A program made the position numbers and the translations under genes. The notes beneath the pieces are model-generated. The model ran no database searches, was not told the origin of the DNA, and saw nothing but the letters and a program-made list of their open reading frames with translations. From Dryomyza anilis (lineage: Eukaryota; Arthropoda; Insecta; Diptera; Dryomyzidae), in contig OX638133.1 of assembly GCA_951804985.1 (NCBI GenBank), positions 79,054,812 to 79,118,811 of the forward strand: DNA of 64,000 nt. The letters run 5' to 3'. Position 1 is the stretch's first letter. Every line of letters begins with the position of its first letter. Shown in pieces: positions 1 to 12,049 of this stretch.

Positions 1-885
1 TTTTTTTTTGCAATATCAATAAACAGGTGAAAGGTTTTTATAAATTGCAAAAAATATAATACAATTTTTTATGGTACCTATTCATACAAAAAATTTTCAT
101 GTGAACGATTATTTGCGAACGAGATTTGTTTGATCGGCATTACTATTTAGAAAATGATCAAAAATGTATCAAGAATGTGATCAACATTTTATCAAACCAT
201 TTATTTTATCTAAGAAAAAATTAAAATTGCGCCAAGTAATTCCATTCACAAGAACTTGTTGAGCTATCACATTTTTAGCCTAAATACCAATTACCTTGAT
301 CTTTAGCCTAATGAACCAAACATTTAAATTGTTATCGTAAGATAAAGCATTGGTTAATTTGTTAAAAACAAAACATATTTTCACGAACGAATTACATCAA
401 ATTAATATACGAAATGAAAATTTACGATCACTGCATAAATCCGTACAGCACTAAAAACTATGGCAACAATTTTACAACAACATCAACCTAAAATACAGAA
501 TCCCAAAATAAAATAAAATAAAATCGCTCAAAACTGATCATAAATAAAATTAAACGTATTTTAAACGTTGCACAGACAACGATCGCAAGTTGAAAATGTT
601 CGGCTTGGATTTTTTTCGTCTTTTTGAGAAATTGAAGAAAATCTTAGTGGTCTCGCAGCATCGACTTATCTGTGATGGAAAATATTTTTTAACACTACAA
701 AAAATAATTATGTTTTATGTAAATACAAAAATGATTGCAAGAAATATTATTAAATTTTAAATACTACAGATACACGCAGATAAGTTATTATAGAAAACAT
801 AATGTAATTGCAGTCAGTTTTAGTGTTATTTCCAAATTTTTTTAATTATTTTGGTATTATCAAAATATTTAGTTTAAAAATGTTG
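1..885. other. AT-rich intergenic DNA, nothing recognised
   Basis: Both strands are dense in stop codons and no RNA gene or clear repeat was seen. I found no conserved-looking coding stretch. Confidence 0.6.
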
Positions 886-890
886 AAATT

Positions 891-988
891 TGTAACATAA
901 TATGTTTTGTAACATAATATGTTTTGTAACATAATATGTTTTGTAACATAATATGTTTTGTAACATAATATTTTGTAACATAATATGC
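891..988. repeat. 17-bp tandem repeat, about six copies
   Basis: The unit TGTAACATAATATGTTT is repeated four times without change (891-958), then in two shortened copies. The unit contains the near-palindrome AACATAATATGTT. Related words (ACATAATATG with TTTGCTGCAAA) recur at 2.65, 5.4-6.2, 48.5 and 50.7-51.6 kb, so this is probably a local expansion inside an interspersed AT-rich element. Confidence 0.9.
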
Positions 989-1305
989 TTTCGGCAAAAT
1001 ATATGTTTTTCCTGTGAGAACATATTTTTGAAAGTTTTAAAAATATCAAGCAGAGAAAATTCTTTTTAATGATTTTGGTAATATTTTTATAAATTCTGTA
1101 ATATTCACCACACATATTAAAAAAAAAATATATGTAAAATTCATGTGAAATGTTTGCTATTATATTATATTTGCAGAAAAATAAAATTAGTATAATAAGA
1201 ATAATAATAATTTATAATTAATGAAAGTTTTAATAATATATGACATTGAGATTTACTACAAAGAAAGGTGATAACCGTATCGAATTATTCGATAAAGTAT
1301 TTGCT

Positions 1306-1395
1306 ACAACCTCTTAATTCGGTTGTCACAACCTCCAAGGTTGTCGCAACCTGCAAGTCGGTGACTGTTGGAGTCGGAGGTTGTGGCAACCTCCA
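1306..1395. repeat. Cluster of GGTTG/CAACC palindromes
   Basis: Four inverted repeats lie in 90 bp: ACAACC..GGTTGT (1307-1326), GGTTGTCACAACC (1321-1333), GGTTGTCGCAACC (1339-1351) and GGAGGTTGTGGCAACCTCC (1376-1394). The block is clearly more GC-rich than its surroundings. The same GGTTGC/GCAACC words recur in the inverted-repeat element near 39.97-40.4 kb, so it is likely part of a short mobile element. Confidence 0.75.
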
Positions 1396-2898
1396 ATTAA
1401 AAACCATTACAGTTACATTTATTATTTTAATTATTCGTAATACATGAAAGAACAAAACTATTTCCATTGGAAAATATAGTATATATAAATATTTTTCTAC
1501 TTTTATTTACTTTATATTTCTATAGCAAGAGAGCAATTTCTATTGAATTAATTTGTTATTTTATAAATATTTTCTATAGTATTTGGCATAATTAATTCAT
1601 GTATTCCCATTTTTTTTTTGTTTTGTGACCATTTTTATCTTTCTTTATTTATAAAATTTTTACTTACATGGTGTCTCCACTAGTCATAATTTATGGAAAT
1701 GTTTATGTTGTACGATCAAAATGGTTTGTGAAGACACTACATGTCTTGCCATAAACCATTTGGCATGACTGAAATGTCCCCACAAAAACTGCCATGACTT
1801 TGACATTTTGAAATAAATTCAAATCAAAATAATTACTTGCAAATTTTCATTTCATCAATTTTTAATTTCGAATAGCATTGAACTAATTTATTTAATAAAT
1901 TTGCGGTGTAAATATCAGTGATCAAATATATGTTTCTTCTGATATCGTTAAATTCGTAAATAATCCACCTTCAACATACATATATTATTTAAATTTTGTT
2001 TGAAAAGGTAGCTTTTTGCGATATGTCCTTTTAAAATAGACTTTGTTCAAAACTGACCACTATTAAATCAAGATGATATTAAAATTTTATGCAAAATTTA
2101 TGACAATTTTATTATCTTAAAAATTATAGCTTAGTATTTTATTTCGCTTCACTTCATAAGTTGCGTTCAATTGATTTATACCACCTTTTTGATTTTTATG
2201 TAGTTTTTTTTTCAATTTTTAAAGCTCCGAATCTCTGAAACCACAGCACCTGGAATGCTGAAATTTTGCCAATATCATTTGTTTTGTGTTATTTCCCCAT
2301 ACTTCATCAAATACTAAGATTCATAGTAAATATTTGCATATTAATCACATTTAATTTGTAATTTAATAATAGATATGTTTGGGAAACTAATAAAGTATAA
2401 TAAATAATTGAAAATTTCATCTAATACAATAACAAAATTAAATTTTGAAACATATTATTACTTCATATCTTTAAATATGCACACAAGTAAAATATATAAA
2501 TTGCAGCAAATATATTCCGGTACAAGTTACTTATGAGATCTTTAAAATAAATATCTTAATAACATTATATAACTCCATAAGTCATGAAATGACCAATAAT
2601 AATTTGAAAAATTATTTTGCTTTTTATAAATTTAATGATTACAGATGTATTATGTTTGCTGCAAACAATGTTTTTCTTTGCGTGTAATTATAATATATTT
2701 ACCACCAATATAAATATAATTTATACAATAAATCAATGATTATTTCATATTTATTTCAATTTATATTAAATTTAATAAGTAGTAAAGTAAAATAGTAAAA
2801 CTATATTTTGTCGATAAGTCAAATAAGTTATAATCTCTCAAAAATGTGATTGTTTTTACACACAGTGAAAACATATGTTTTGCATATTTCATAAATAT
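1396..2898. other. AT-rich intergenic DNA
   Basis: No gene was seen. A stretch near 2565-2790 resembles the unit flanking and filling the tandem duplication at 5.34-6.26 kb (shared words CATAAGTCAT, AATAATTTGAAAAATTA, TTTGCTGCAAA) and is probably a diverged copy of the same interspersed element. Confidence 0.5.
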
Positions 2899-2935
2899 GT
2901 ATATATATATATATATTTTTTTTTTTTACAAATTA
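2899..2935. repeat. (TA)n microsatellite plus LINE poly(A) tail
   Basis: A run of about ten TA dinucleotides is followed on the + strand by 12 T residues. The T run is the poly(A) tail of the minus-strand LINE that begins immediately to the right; the TA run lies just beyond the tail. Confidence 0.8.
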
Positions 2936-3928
2936 ACCAACGCTCAGGGGATGCCCCCTATTCGTGCAATGCACAGTGTTGATCGTAAGAAAGGATTATA
3001 GGTTAAAGGGAGGAGGAAAGATGGAGTAGTGTCGGTGGATGTTTGCTTTAAATTTCCCAATATTAAAAATGTCGGGAAAAACAGAGGCAGGGAGATTGCT
3101 CCACAAACGTATCGTGCGACTGAAGAACGAATTATCTCTGTAATGCGTGGTTCTGTTGAGAACCGAGTGAACTACGAAGGGGTGGGCTTGGTTCGAAGTC
3201 CGAGTAGAACGAGAGAATACACGACCTGGTGGAATCAGGCCATGTATTTCCCTCGAACACTTACCATAGTAATACCTATAAAACAGGCTTACACACCCTA
3301 CGGTCCTTCGGTGCTCAAGAGAACCAATAGAGGTTGAAATATTTTCATCCCCTATTAAATATATTGCACGTTGTTGGATTCGATCCAGGAACTCCAAAGA
3401 AGATTTTGAAGCCCCTGCCCATATGTGCGAATTCTATTCCATCTTAGGCCGAATATAGGTGGTGTAGGCGCAAGTCAGCGGGAGCGAAGTATGTCTTACA
3501 CCGTTTCAAAAAACCGAGGCACTTGGCCGCTTCTTTCGACACATCAAATATGTGATCATTCCAACGGAGGTCACATTGAATTGATATACCCAGAACGTCA
3601 AGAGCAGCTGACTGCGCAATATCCACAGAGTCCATATGGAGGGGAGGGAGGGAGGTGTGGATCCATTCTTTTGTGAGATAACAGACAACATTGGGTCTTG
3701 CTAGCATTAAAATCAACTCTATTTGCAAGACCCCACTCGGAGATTGTTTTAAGGTCATTGTTGAGTGTATCATTCATTGTGCGCCTTTTACTCTCAATCT
3801 CCAAAGAGTTTGGGCGCTTGTTTAACGAATATGAGTGACAAATGTTACTGTCATCTGCAAAGGAATGGATTGGGTTCTGGGTCGATGACAGAAGGTCATT
3901 GATAAATAACAAGGCATAAAAATTTTTT
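2936..3928 (-). pseudogene. 5'-truncated jockey-type LINE, reverse transcriptase remnant
   Basis: This is the C-terminal part of a non-LTR retrotransposon ORF2, read leftward in three broken pieces. About 3912-3655 encodes LLFINDLLSS and a FADDS motif (3850-3861), the Y/F-x-D-D catalytic box of the reverse-transcriptase palm. After a frameshift near 3655 the reading continues with the thumb-like LGFLKRCKTYFAPADL. An in-frame TAG stands where the related sequence would read EY in EYNSH, and then 3397-2996 gives the typical jockey tail (LEFLDRIQQRA, a LEHRR segment and a LWSNLPASVFP segment). The copy lacks endonuclease and fingers, starts abruptly at about 3928, and ends in a 3' UTR of roughly 60 bp and a poly(A) tail. 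It is a dead-on-arrival insertion. The jockey-superfamily assignment rests on the tail motifs. Confidence 0.88.
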
Positions 3929-3931
3929 TAT

Positions 3932-5202
3932 ATACGGGCCATTCCAATCAAATCGACCAACGGTTGGAACTCACCTTCTTCGATTTCAATGAAATTTTGG
4001 GTATTGATTAAGGATATTGAGACATGCACTAAAATTTTTTCCGACCACTACTTCCAGAGATACAGTGGCTCGAAGTTGGAAAAAAGGGCCAAAAATCACT
4101 TTTGTATGGTTGTACTTATTTAAATATCTCTTGAACTAAAAATGCTAGATATCTAATTGATGGCTCGTTTTAAAGCTAATAGAATCAGTTTTCAGAAAAT
4201 TTAAGTTGTAATTTCTAAACGTGAACATGTGGCCCGTGGTCATTATCCTTGCACTTCAAAATTGTTTTCCTTAAAAAGGACCCTTTTTAAATTCTTAAAA
4301 AACTCGTAAGTTTTTGTCAATTTATTATAAAAATTTCATATACGCAAAATTTCAAGATGCTATTTTGATGGCATCATATTTTAAAAAATAATTTTCTAAA
4401 TTTATTTTTTGTATATTTATTTTATGTATAAAAAAAATTTTTTTTTTCTATAGTAAAAGGTGTAATAATTCCTGAATATATATGTAACTATGATTTCTGA
4501 AATGACGTCAGTTTTATCATATTGAATCTTGTTTTTGAGATACTGATTTTGGGATAAAGTTTTTACGATTTTCGAAAAATGGTATATATCTCAAAAACTA
4601 GGGACAATTTGATGAAACTAACGCCATTTTCGATATTAGAGTTACAAATACATTGAAAAACTATTGCAAATTTTACTATTGAAAAAAATATATTTTTTTA
4701 AATACAAAAAATATTGAAAAAATTTAGAAAATTATTTTTTAAAATATGATGCCATCAAAATACCATCTTGAAATTTTGCATGAACATTTACAATAAATTG
4801 ACGAAAATTTAGGATTTTTTTCAGAATTTTAAAAAGGGTCCTTTTTAAGGACCACAATTTTGAAGTGCAAAGATAATGACCACGGGCCATATGTTAACGT
4901 TTAAAAGTTACAACTTAATTTTTCTAAAAGCTTGTTCTATTCGCTTTAAAACGAGTAATTAACGGAGGTTCTAGCATTTCTAGTTCAAGAGATATTGAAA
5001 TATAAACAACCATAGAAAAGTGATTTTTGGTCCATTTTTTGTAACTTTGAAGCACTGTATCTCTGGAAGTAGTGGTAAAAAAAAATAAAATTAAATTGGT
5101 CAATGCATATCTCAATAAGCTTTATCAGCTGCTCAAATTTCATTTAATTCGAAAAGATGAAATCTCAAAATTTACTTTTTTGGTCGATTTGGCCCATACA
5201 TA
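3932..5202. mobile_element. 1.27-kb foldback element (long imperfect palindrome)
   Basis: The left half reads as the reverse complement of the right half almost throughout. Paired landmarks are AATCGACC (3951) with GGTCGATT (5183), AGAGATACAGTG near 4055 with CACTGTATCTCT near 5055, AAAAGGACCC near 4275 with GGGTCCTTTT near 4836, GATGGCATCATATTTTAAAA near 4367 with its complement near 4740, and GTTTTTGAGATA (4531) with its complement at 4587-4598. The centre is close to 4565-4570. The outer ends read TACGGGCCA and TGGCCCATA. It has no coding capacity. It abuts the truncated LINE. It is probably a non-autonomous foldback or long-TIR DNA element; the superfamily is not identified. Confidence 0.82.
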
Positions 5203-5402
5203 GAAAATCTTACCACAAAAGTGTACTTTTAGATACATTTATAAAAAAATATTAAAAGTATTTGATTTTATATGTTTTCGGAGCAATATATGTTTAAAAA
5301 TGCGTATAAATGTCAGGTGATAGGCTGCGTTTTGGGCCATATCAAAAACGATACATAACCATAAGTCATTAATAGAATACCAACATAATTTGAAAAATTA
5401 CG

Positions 5403-6262
5403 AAATAAATTTAAAGGTCAATTATAGACATAAAATGTATATTGCAAAAAATATTATATTTGCTGGAAAAACGTTTTCTTTAATATTTTAAACACCAGAT
5501 TTACTTCATTATATAATTGTTTATTACAATTTATAATGAATAATAAAGTATTTTAAATTTTATTTTTATTAGCATCTTTTATTCACAAATAACAATGATA
5601 TAATTCTGTGCAAACATATTTTAATCCAGAAAAACCAACTTGTTTGAATGCAGATATTTTCAAATTATGCATTTATTTTAAACATTTCTAGATTAAAAAA
5701 AGGTTCTTTGTCTGGATTAGAATATATATGATTATATATGTATATAACAATATATATTTATGACAATTATATAAAATATTTTTCAGACAAGTATAATAAT
5801 TATAATAAATATTTGTAAATATAAATGGCAAATAAATGTAAAAGTCAATTATAGTCTTAAAATGTATATTGCAAAAATATTATATTTGCTGCAAAAATCA
5901 TATTCTCTAATATATTAAATACCAAATTTACTACATTAAATCATTGTTTATTTCAATTTATATTGAATAATAAAGCATTTAAATTTTTACTTTTCTTCTC
6001 AATTTTTATTTGCAAATAACAATACTATAATTCTGTGCAAACATATTTTAATCCAGAAAAACCAACTTGTTTGAATGCAGATATTTTTTTAAATTATGCA
6101 TTTATTTTAAACATTCCTAGATTCAAATAAGGTTGTTTGTCTGGATTAAAATATGTATGCACACTATAAATTTATATAAATTTTGAACAATATATGTTTA
6201 TGACAAAAATAAAAAATATTTTTCAGACAAGTATAATTAATATAAGTAAATACTTTTTCAAA
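5403..6262. repeat. 427-bp tandem duplication of an AT-rich interspersed element
   Basis: Copy A (5403-5829) and copy B (5830-6262) align from end to end with a period of 427 bp. Long shared blocks include the ATTCTGTGCAAACATATTTT region, then GAAAAACCAACTTGTTTGAA, and TTTTTCAGACAAGTATAAT near each copy's end. A TTTGTCTGGATTA motif near each copy's right side partly mirrors the TAATCCAGA word upstream, giving each unit internal inverted symmetry. No ORF is preserved. Confidence 0.85.
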
Positions 6263-7190
6263 GTGTATTACAAAACAACATAAACATATACATATCGTTA
6301 TGTTTATTGTACAAAATGTGCAAATAATTGGAATACACATACGCGCTGATCATGCACGCTGATCTGTACTTTGCAGTGATCTGCAGTTTAAATGCTGTGA
6401 TTAAAGGTTATTGGTGGTAGGAAAATAAGCGTTAAAAATGGTTTAGCAACATGTGGAAATTGTTGTCGTTGTTGTTGTGGGATGTTGCGGGTGATCATCG
6501 TCGGATCGTGCTGTTTTCGGCCTACTAACACAGTGTGCGATATGCTGCCTCTTATAACATATCATTTAATTCGTAGCAAGTTTCAATTATGAAGTCGCAC
6601 TTGTTACATCAGTTGGTTATACGAATTTTTCTATTGAAAAAATAAAAAAAACATATATAGAAAATTGTAATAAAAAAATAAAAAAACTTAAAACGTGATC
6701 TCGCCATCACATTCGTAGTTTTTACAGGCTGACAGACAGCGACAAATTGCAGCCAGACATGAAGATGCAGCTCTAATATAAAGACAGACAGACATAAAGT
6801 TATTTTTAGGAAGCATATTCTGATTGATTTATGTTTTACCATATTTGCGAGTAATTTCTTAGAAAGTTACCATCCATTCAGAGCGGTATTGATCGGTGCT
6901 GATCGTGTAATTGGCATTTTCCGTGTGCATAAATAATATAGGAAACGTGCTAGATTATATGTTTTATCGCATCTTTAATTGTGTCACGTGTGGTATGTAG
7001 TAGTAGGTGTAAATATACTGTGATATATGTTATTAACTCCAAATGAACGTGTCGTATATTTATTTAGGTTCCTTGTCTGTATCAAAATAATATTTTTATA
7101 TTCATTTAAGGGTTATGTCATGTATATAGTTTTTTTTTTTAACAGTTCAATAATTTATTGATTGTCATTAGTTTTTACAGACAAATGTTG
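6263..7190. other. Intergenic DNA with repeated TGATC words
   Basis: GCTGATC/GATCNGC words recur (6346-6395 and 6885-6910), with a GTTGTT-rich patch near 6460. No supported gene was found; the open stretches on both strands look accidental. Confidence 0.4.
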
Positions 7191-7194
7191 TATT

Positions 7195-7600
7195 CCCTAG
7201 TAGAAATTTACCCGATGTGCCATCGGGAAATGATCGGGTTTTCGTTGAGTAAGCCCTATTAGAAAAAATATGATCATTGTCTTTGCATGCCCTTATCATG
7301 CTTACCATAGCAGGGTTTACATTATCTAAACAGTCAATGTTCCCGATCATAGCTACATTACTTGTTCCTCATAACGAAATTAGCATCAGTCAATGATCGA
7401 GATTAATGAGATAAACCCTATTATGCTCGGGCTCAGACAAGGCAATTGTCGGGTAAATATTAAAATGGGGAATTGCCCGATCAGTACATGATCATGGCCT
7501 GAGGTCAATACATGATCAGGACACTGCGTTACAAGGACATTATGGGCCTCGTCATATCCCGATCATCTCAAATAATGACATGATCACTTCATGATATGAT
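7195..7600 (+). mobile_element. MITE of the CCCTAGTAGAAATTT family, right end missing
   Basis: It begins CCCTAGTAGAAATTTACCCG and runs through a block rich in CCCGATCA/TGATCGGG palindromic words. About 400 bp align with the complete copy at 17.77-18.20 kb, including TATGATCATTG, CCATAGCAGGGTTTA and GACACTGCGTTACAAGGACA. The alignment stops near 7597, so roughly 35 bp with the right terminal repeat are absent. It has no coding capacity. Confidence 0.8.
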
Positions 7601-8767
7601 AAATACATATTTATTTGATTTGCATCCAAAAGCAATTTTTTACTACTTTGATATATGGAAAACTACAATATAAATTTACTGCCTTTCTATATAAAATGTT
7701 ACTTTGTTTACATTTGTTTTAAAAATAACTATATTTTGTATATATTTAAATATCCATAAATCTGTATATAGTACTACAACTGCTTTTATTTAAATTCCCA
7801 AAAATGCAAATAATTTATAATAGTTTGAAATTGTGTCACCGAAATGTGCATCCTTTTTATCAAATTGAATCTATTTTTTGAGATAAACTTTTTCTTTTAT
7901 TACACCGTCCGACACTATTTTGCACACATGAAAAAATCGACCAGTACGTGAAACTAGGGATCATTCTAAGAATTGGTGTGTACCCAGTTTTTTTTTAGAT
8001 AAATTCGTTTACGGTCTTTATTTGCATTTGAATTGCAAATGCATATCATATTTTTATAATAATTTTTTTTTTGCGGAACATATTTTGTAGCGAGATCTCT
8101 CTAAGCACCCATTTTCATATTAAAACTCAGTGATGTCCCAGCTATGAAGTTCATCCAACTTTTTTCAAATATTCGACCAAAATTTGAATGCACTTGCTTA
8201 TCAATTGCAAATTAAACCCTTTAACGAATTGATCCAAACTGGGATACACGTGTAGTTTATTTAGTAGCGTACTTTGAGAACATATAGGATTTTTTCATAT
8301 GTGCAGCCAAAAGTTGAATTTTCGGTATTAGATATTGAATACCCTGCACTACAATACAACAGTTTGAATATGCGCCTAAAATTTTGGAATTATAGGCAAA
8401 AGAAATTCATATCTTTAGAGAAGATTTATTTTGTTTATTTCAAAAAAATATATTATTTGAGTAAGGAAGGCTATGTCACATGGGCTAATTTGAAGTAGAC
8501 AAATATTGATAGTTGGTGTTAGTAAGAACTATGAAACTTAAAGTCTGACTTCATTGTTTCACAGCCAATTCTTTGGAACCTTGTTGGGTTTATTTACGTA
8601 GTGCACCAAATACATATATGTTGAAATATATTGAAAATATTTTGAAATCTCTTTTATCAACGGGTTTAGGCGCATCAAAATAAAAACGGGGTTTGGTCTA
8701 TAAAATTGTTAGGGTGTGTGAAAAATTGTTCAGTAAAGATTTTACTATAATCGTGAGTGATCTTTTT
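7601..8767. other. AT-rich intergenic DNA
   Basis: No supported gene. The 8274-8498 open stretch has no recognisable domain and typical AT-driven codons, so I do not call it. Confidence 0.5.
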
Positions 8768-8820
8768 TACCCTACACTAAAAGTGATATCCGTTTGTAAC
8801 ACACAGAAGAAGGCATGTCT

Positions 8821-10118
8821 AAGGACTGCGTCAAATAAAATTGTCCGTTACATATCTTCCCATAATGTGCTATTGCAAGATTCAAATTAAAAAAATTTAA
8901 TCATAGTAGCTCTGAATTAAATGGCAGAAAATAATTTGTGTCAGTTATAGTCAATACAAAATTTATTTAACGCGAAAATGGCAAACGAAGTGAAAGTGCG
9001 AGAAAATATAATTAAAATTTTTCAAAAACAACCTAGTTGGTCTATTAAAAAAATTGCCAAGTAGGTAGGGGCTAACCCTACGACCATTTCTCGCATTATC
9101 AGCCGCTTTAAGGAAGACCTGAGTATTGATCGGAAGAAAGGTTCTGGTAAAAAAAAGGCCCACATGATCGTGAAAAGTCGAAGAAGGTTGTGAATATTTT
9201 AAAGAAAGATCCAAGCATATCCGGAAGGAAATTGGCGAGAAAGGCGGATTGCTCAGAATCTTTCGTGCGCAGGACTAAGAAAGAAGCTGGGCTGAAGACG
9301 TACAAGGTCCAAAAAGTTCCAGATAAAAATGCCGTCAAGATTGAAACCGCAAAACAACGAGCTAAAAAGCTGAATTAAGATTTTTTTAAAAAATTCGATT
9401 GCTGCATAATGGACGACGACTTATGTTTTAGCGGACTTTTCACAGCTACCTGTGCCGGAATTTTATACAGCCGATTCTCGAGAAAATGTCGCTGAAAAAT
9501 TCAAATAAAAAAAAATGACAAAATTCCCAAAGAAATTCCTTGTTTGGCAGGCAATTCGCAGTTGTGGAAAAAAAGAGCATCTCATTCGTGACATCGGGTA
9601 CAATTAATAGCGAAATATATGTGAAGGAATGCTTGCAAAAGAGATTGCTTCCATTTTTACGGCAACATGAAGTGTCCACATTTTTTTGGCCTGACCTCGC
9701 TTCATGTCACTACAGCAAAACGGCCTTAGAGTGGATCAAACAAAATGCAGTGATTTTGGTGCCTAGAGAAGCCAATCCACCAAACTGTCCAGAATTTAGG
9801 CTGATTGAGAGATACTGGGCATTAGTAAAAAGGGAGATGAAGACAACAAAAAAAGTGGCCAAAGACCTTCAAGACTTTAAAAGAAAGTGGTCTTCAGCAG
9901 CTGTGAGGGTGTCGGACACTACCATTACAACATTATTGGAAGGGGTTCCGGAAAAATTAAAACTCTTTGTTAAAAAATATTAATTTCTGGTTTTTTATAT
10001 TTTTTTTAAATTTAAAAATAATTTGCAAAATAAAATATTTTATTCTATAAAAATTCGATTACTAGATTTCTAGATTTTTTCATTTTTGTAGCGGAAGATT
10101 TTATTCGACGCAGTCCTT
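8821..10118 (+). mobile_element. Tc1/mariner DD37E transposon, decayed copy
   Basis: The inverted ends read AAGGACTGCGTCAAATAAAA on the left and, complemented, AAGGACTGCGTCGAATAAAA on the right. The left end follows a TA target (8820-8821); the right-hand TA appears mutated to TT. The length of about 1.3 kb is normal for the superfamily. A second copy lies inverted at 49.3-50.6 kb. Confidence 0.9.
8978..9983 (+). pseudogene. Tc1/mariner DD37E transposase pseudogene
   Basis: It encodes remnants of a cut-and-paste transposase that would bind the terminal repeats and catalyse excision and integration at TA. The start ATG (8978) matches the second copy's start and is followed by ENIIKIFQKQPSW, the first helix-turn-helix, but codon 29 is a TAG stop (9062-9064). 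Further frameshifts and stops follow near 9155, 9378 and 9508. The second half (9540-9983) is open and keeps STFFWPDLASCHYSKTALEW with the second catalytic Asp, and RLIERYWALVKREMK with the catalytic Glu 37 residues later, hence DD37E. It is inactive by multiple lesions. DD37E is assigned by counting residues between D and E. Confidence 0.9.
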
Positions 10119-10395
10119 TGTATGGGATTTATCAAAGTCCGTCTGTCTATAGAAATAAAAATTACTGGAAAAATAGAACTGCTAAATCAATGAAACTTTG
10201 AAGTTGTATTACTTATATACTTATACTATTTGGTATTCGAACTGGGGATGATCGGTAAATTTTTGGCAGGTATTTCAACATAGGTCGAAATACCTTATAA
10301 TCAGTAACATCTACTGGTGAATTTTAATTTATACCGGCAGAAATGAACTGTGGTGCCCTTATAACAAAAAAAAATAGAAATTCAGTACATATACC

Positions 10396-11867
10396 CATTC
10401 GTACATATGTTACAAAAAATTAAAGAAAATAATTTGACGATTCCAAGTTTCCAATTATTTTCTGAGTTTCGTAAATTTTGGTGACCTCTCGACCACTTTA
10501 AACGGTAACTGCACACATTATCGACCGTCGAAAGTACATATTAAATTCGAATGTTTTTCGAATATGGCAAATACAAATATTCCCAAAGATTCCCAAATAT
10601 TTGGCAATAATTGAAATCAATTACATTTCGATAATCGTGTCTGGTATTGCAGATGATAGACGTGGCTCCTTAATCAACTTAACCTACTTTTAAAATAGAC
10701 ACACAACGTCATCGGCACAAATATGAACGTGAGTGTGTATCTGATAGGTAAAGAGATATACACACGTCACATCGTATGTGAAATATATCGCATACAAATT
10801 AATCAAATTTCATGTTTACACAGCCATCAACAGAGGCTGAGCCTGGGATGATAATAAACCACATATGCGGCAAGACGAAGCAATTTTAACATTTTTCAAT
10901 ATGAATGGAAAAAGGAATCAAATAACGACCTTGCAGATGCGCAGATACACGGCAAGTGTAAAAAATAAATTTTGCCCAGTAGTATTTGTTACAAACTGCT
11001 AATGTTGGTTGATCGTGTGTGGATTATGAATTAACGTGCACGCCACTGTTTGCAACTCATACAAATGCCTTTTCATCCTCAAATTATAATCTTCATCATT
11101 ATCCGCATCCAGCAGATACTTACTACACTTTAATGAGATAACGTTGTGGTAAGAAAAAGTAATAAACAGATAATTTCTGACATGCGAGGATTTTTTTTTA
11201 ATATTAAATGAAAAAATAAAATAAATTATGTTGTTCCTAAATTATATAATCTTAAGTTGTGCGCATCGTATCGTGTACATACAAGTTGTATCCATGCAAT
11301 GTGCGTCTTTCAAAAGTATCCTAATGATACCAGTCGCGCGCATTCAATATTTATACACTAAATTAAAAGTGAAAGAATGTATTCACATTGTTCTTTAGTT
11401 TGTGGCAACCAGTTTTTAAAACCAAAAACATTTAGCGGGAAACTCAATTAGTTGGCATCACTATGTATTCCTCTCATTAAATTATTTCGGTCAGATGCTT
11501 GGATCTACTTGGGTATATGTTTATACTTCTTTTGCAGGCATTCATCGTGTGAAAAAAAAACAGTCAACGAATTTGTTTATACCTGCACGAATTTCAAATA
11601 ATTGAAACGAAAGCAAAAGATAAAACATCAATACAGATTGTGAAATATGTAGAGAACGAATTTTCAATACATGGTGTAGTAAAAAAAAGACAAATAAAAA
11701 CAAATTGATTTAAAAATCAATAAAATGTAGTAGAGCTCCATTTATCCGAAAAAAGACATGAAATGTATATAATTTACTACTGTAATTTTTTCGGTGTATA
11801 AGCCTACGGCAAGTAGGTATTGATATTGCTATTGTAAATACACGTCAAAAGTCAACTGTCTCATCCC
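10396..11867. other. Intergenic DNA, no element recognised
   Basis: Somewhat less AT-biased than the flanks around 10.45-11.1 kb, with no long open frame and no clear terminal repeats. It may be unique host sequence. Confidence 0.4.
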
Positions 11868-11873
11868 AAGTAG

Positions 11874-11953
11874 AAATTCACCCTATTATAGTAGACATGA
11901 CCATGTTCATTAGTTATCAGTTCCCTATCATGGTCATATTACAATTTCTACTA
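11874..11953. mobile_element. 80-bp mini-MITE of the GTAGAAATT family
   Basis: It begins AGTAGAAATTCACCC and ends with AATTTCTACT, the inverted form. Internally CATGACCATG pairs with CATGGTCAT, so most of it can fold into one hairpin. The ends match those of the 7.2- and 17.8-kb elements, so this looks like an extreme deletion derivative of that family. Confidence 0.7.
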
Positions 11954-12049
11954 CGAATATAGCACTAAAATCAATGAAACCATTTCTTTACTGACCAAAG
12001 TGAATTTTATTATTAATTTAATATCTTTAACTTATAGTATAATATCTAA

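Larger units (their letters stand above)
8768..10395 (-). mobile_element. Diverged mini-me (Helentron-like) element split by a Tc1/mariner insertion
   Basis: The left part (8768-8820) matches the terminal TACCCTACACTAAGAGTG..CGTTTGTAACACCCAGAAG segment of the better copies in minus orientation. The right part (about 10122-10395) resumes with the GTCCGTCTGTCT tract, then TGAAACTT..TTACTTATATAC, and later a GAAATTC.GTACA..TACCCATT segment. The 1.3-kb transposon at 8821-10118 sits between. The HINE part is strongly diverged. Confidence 0.65.
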
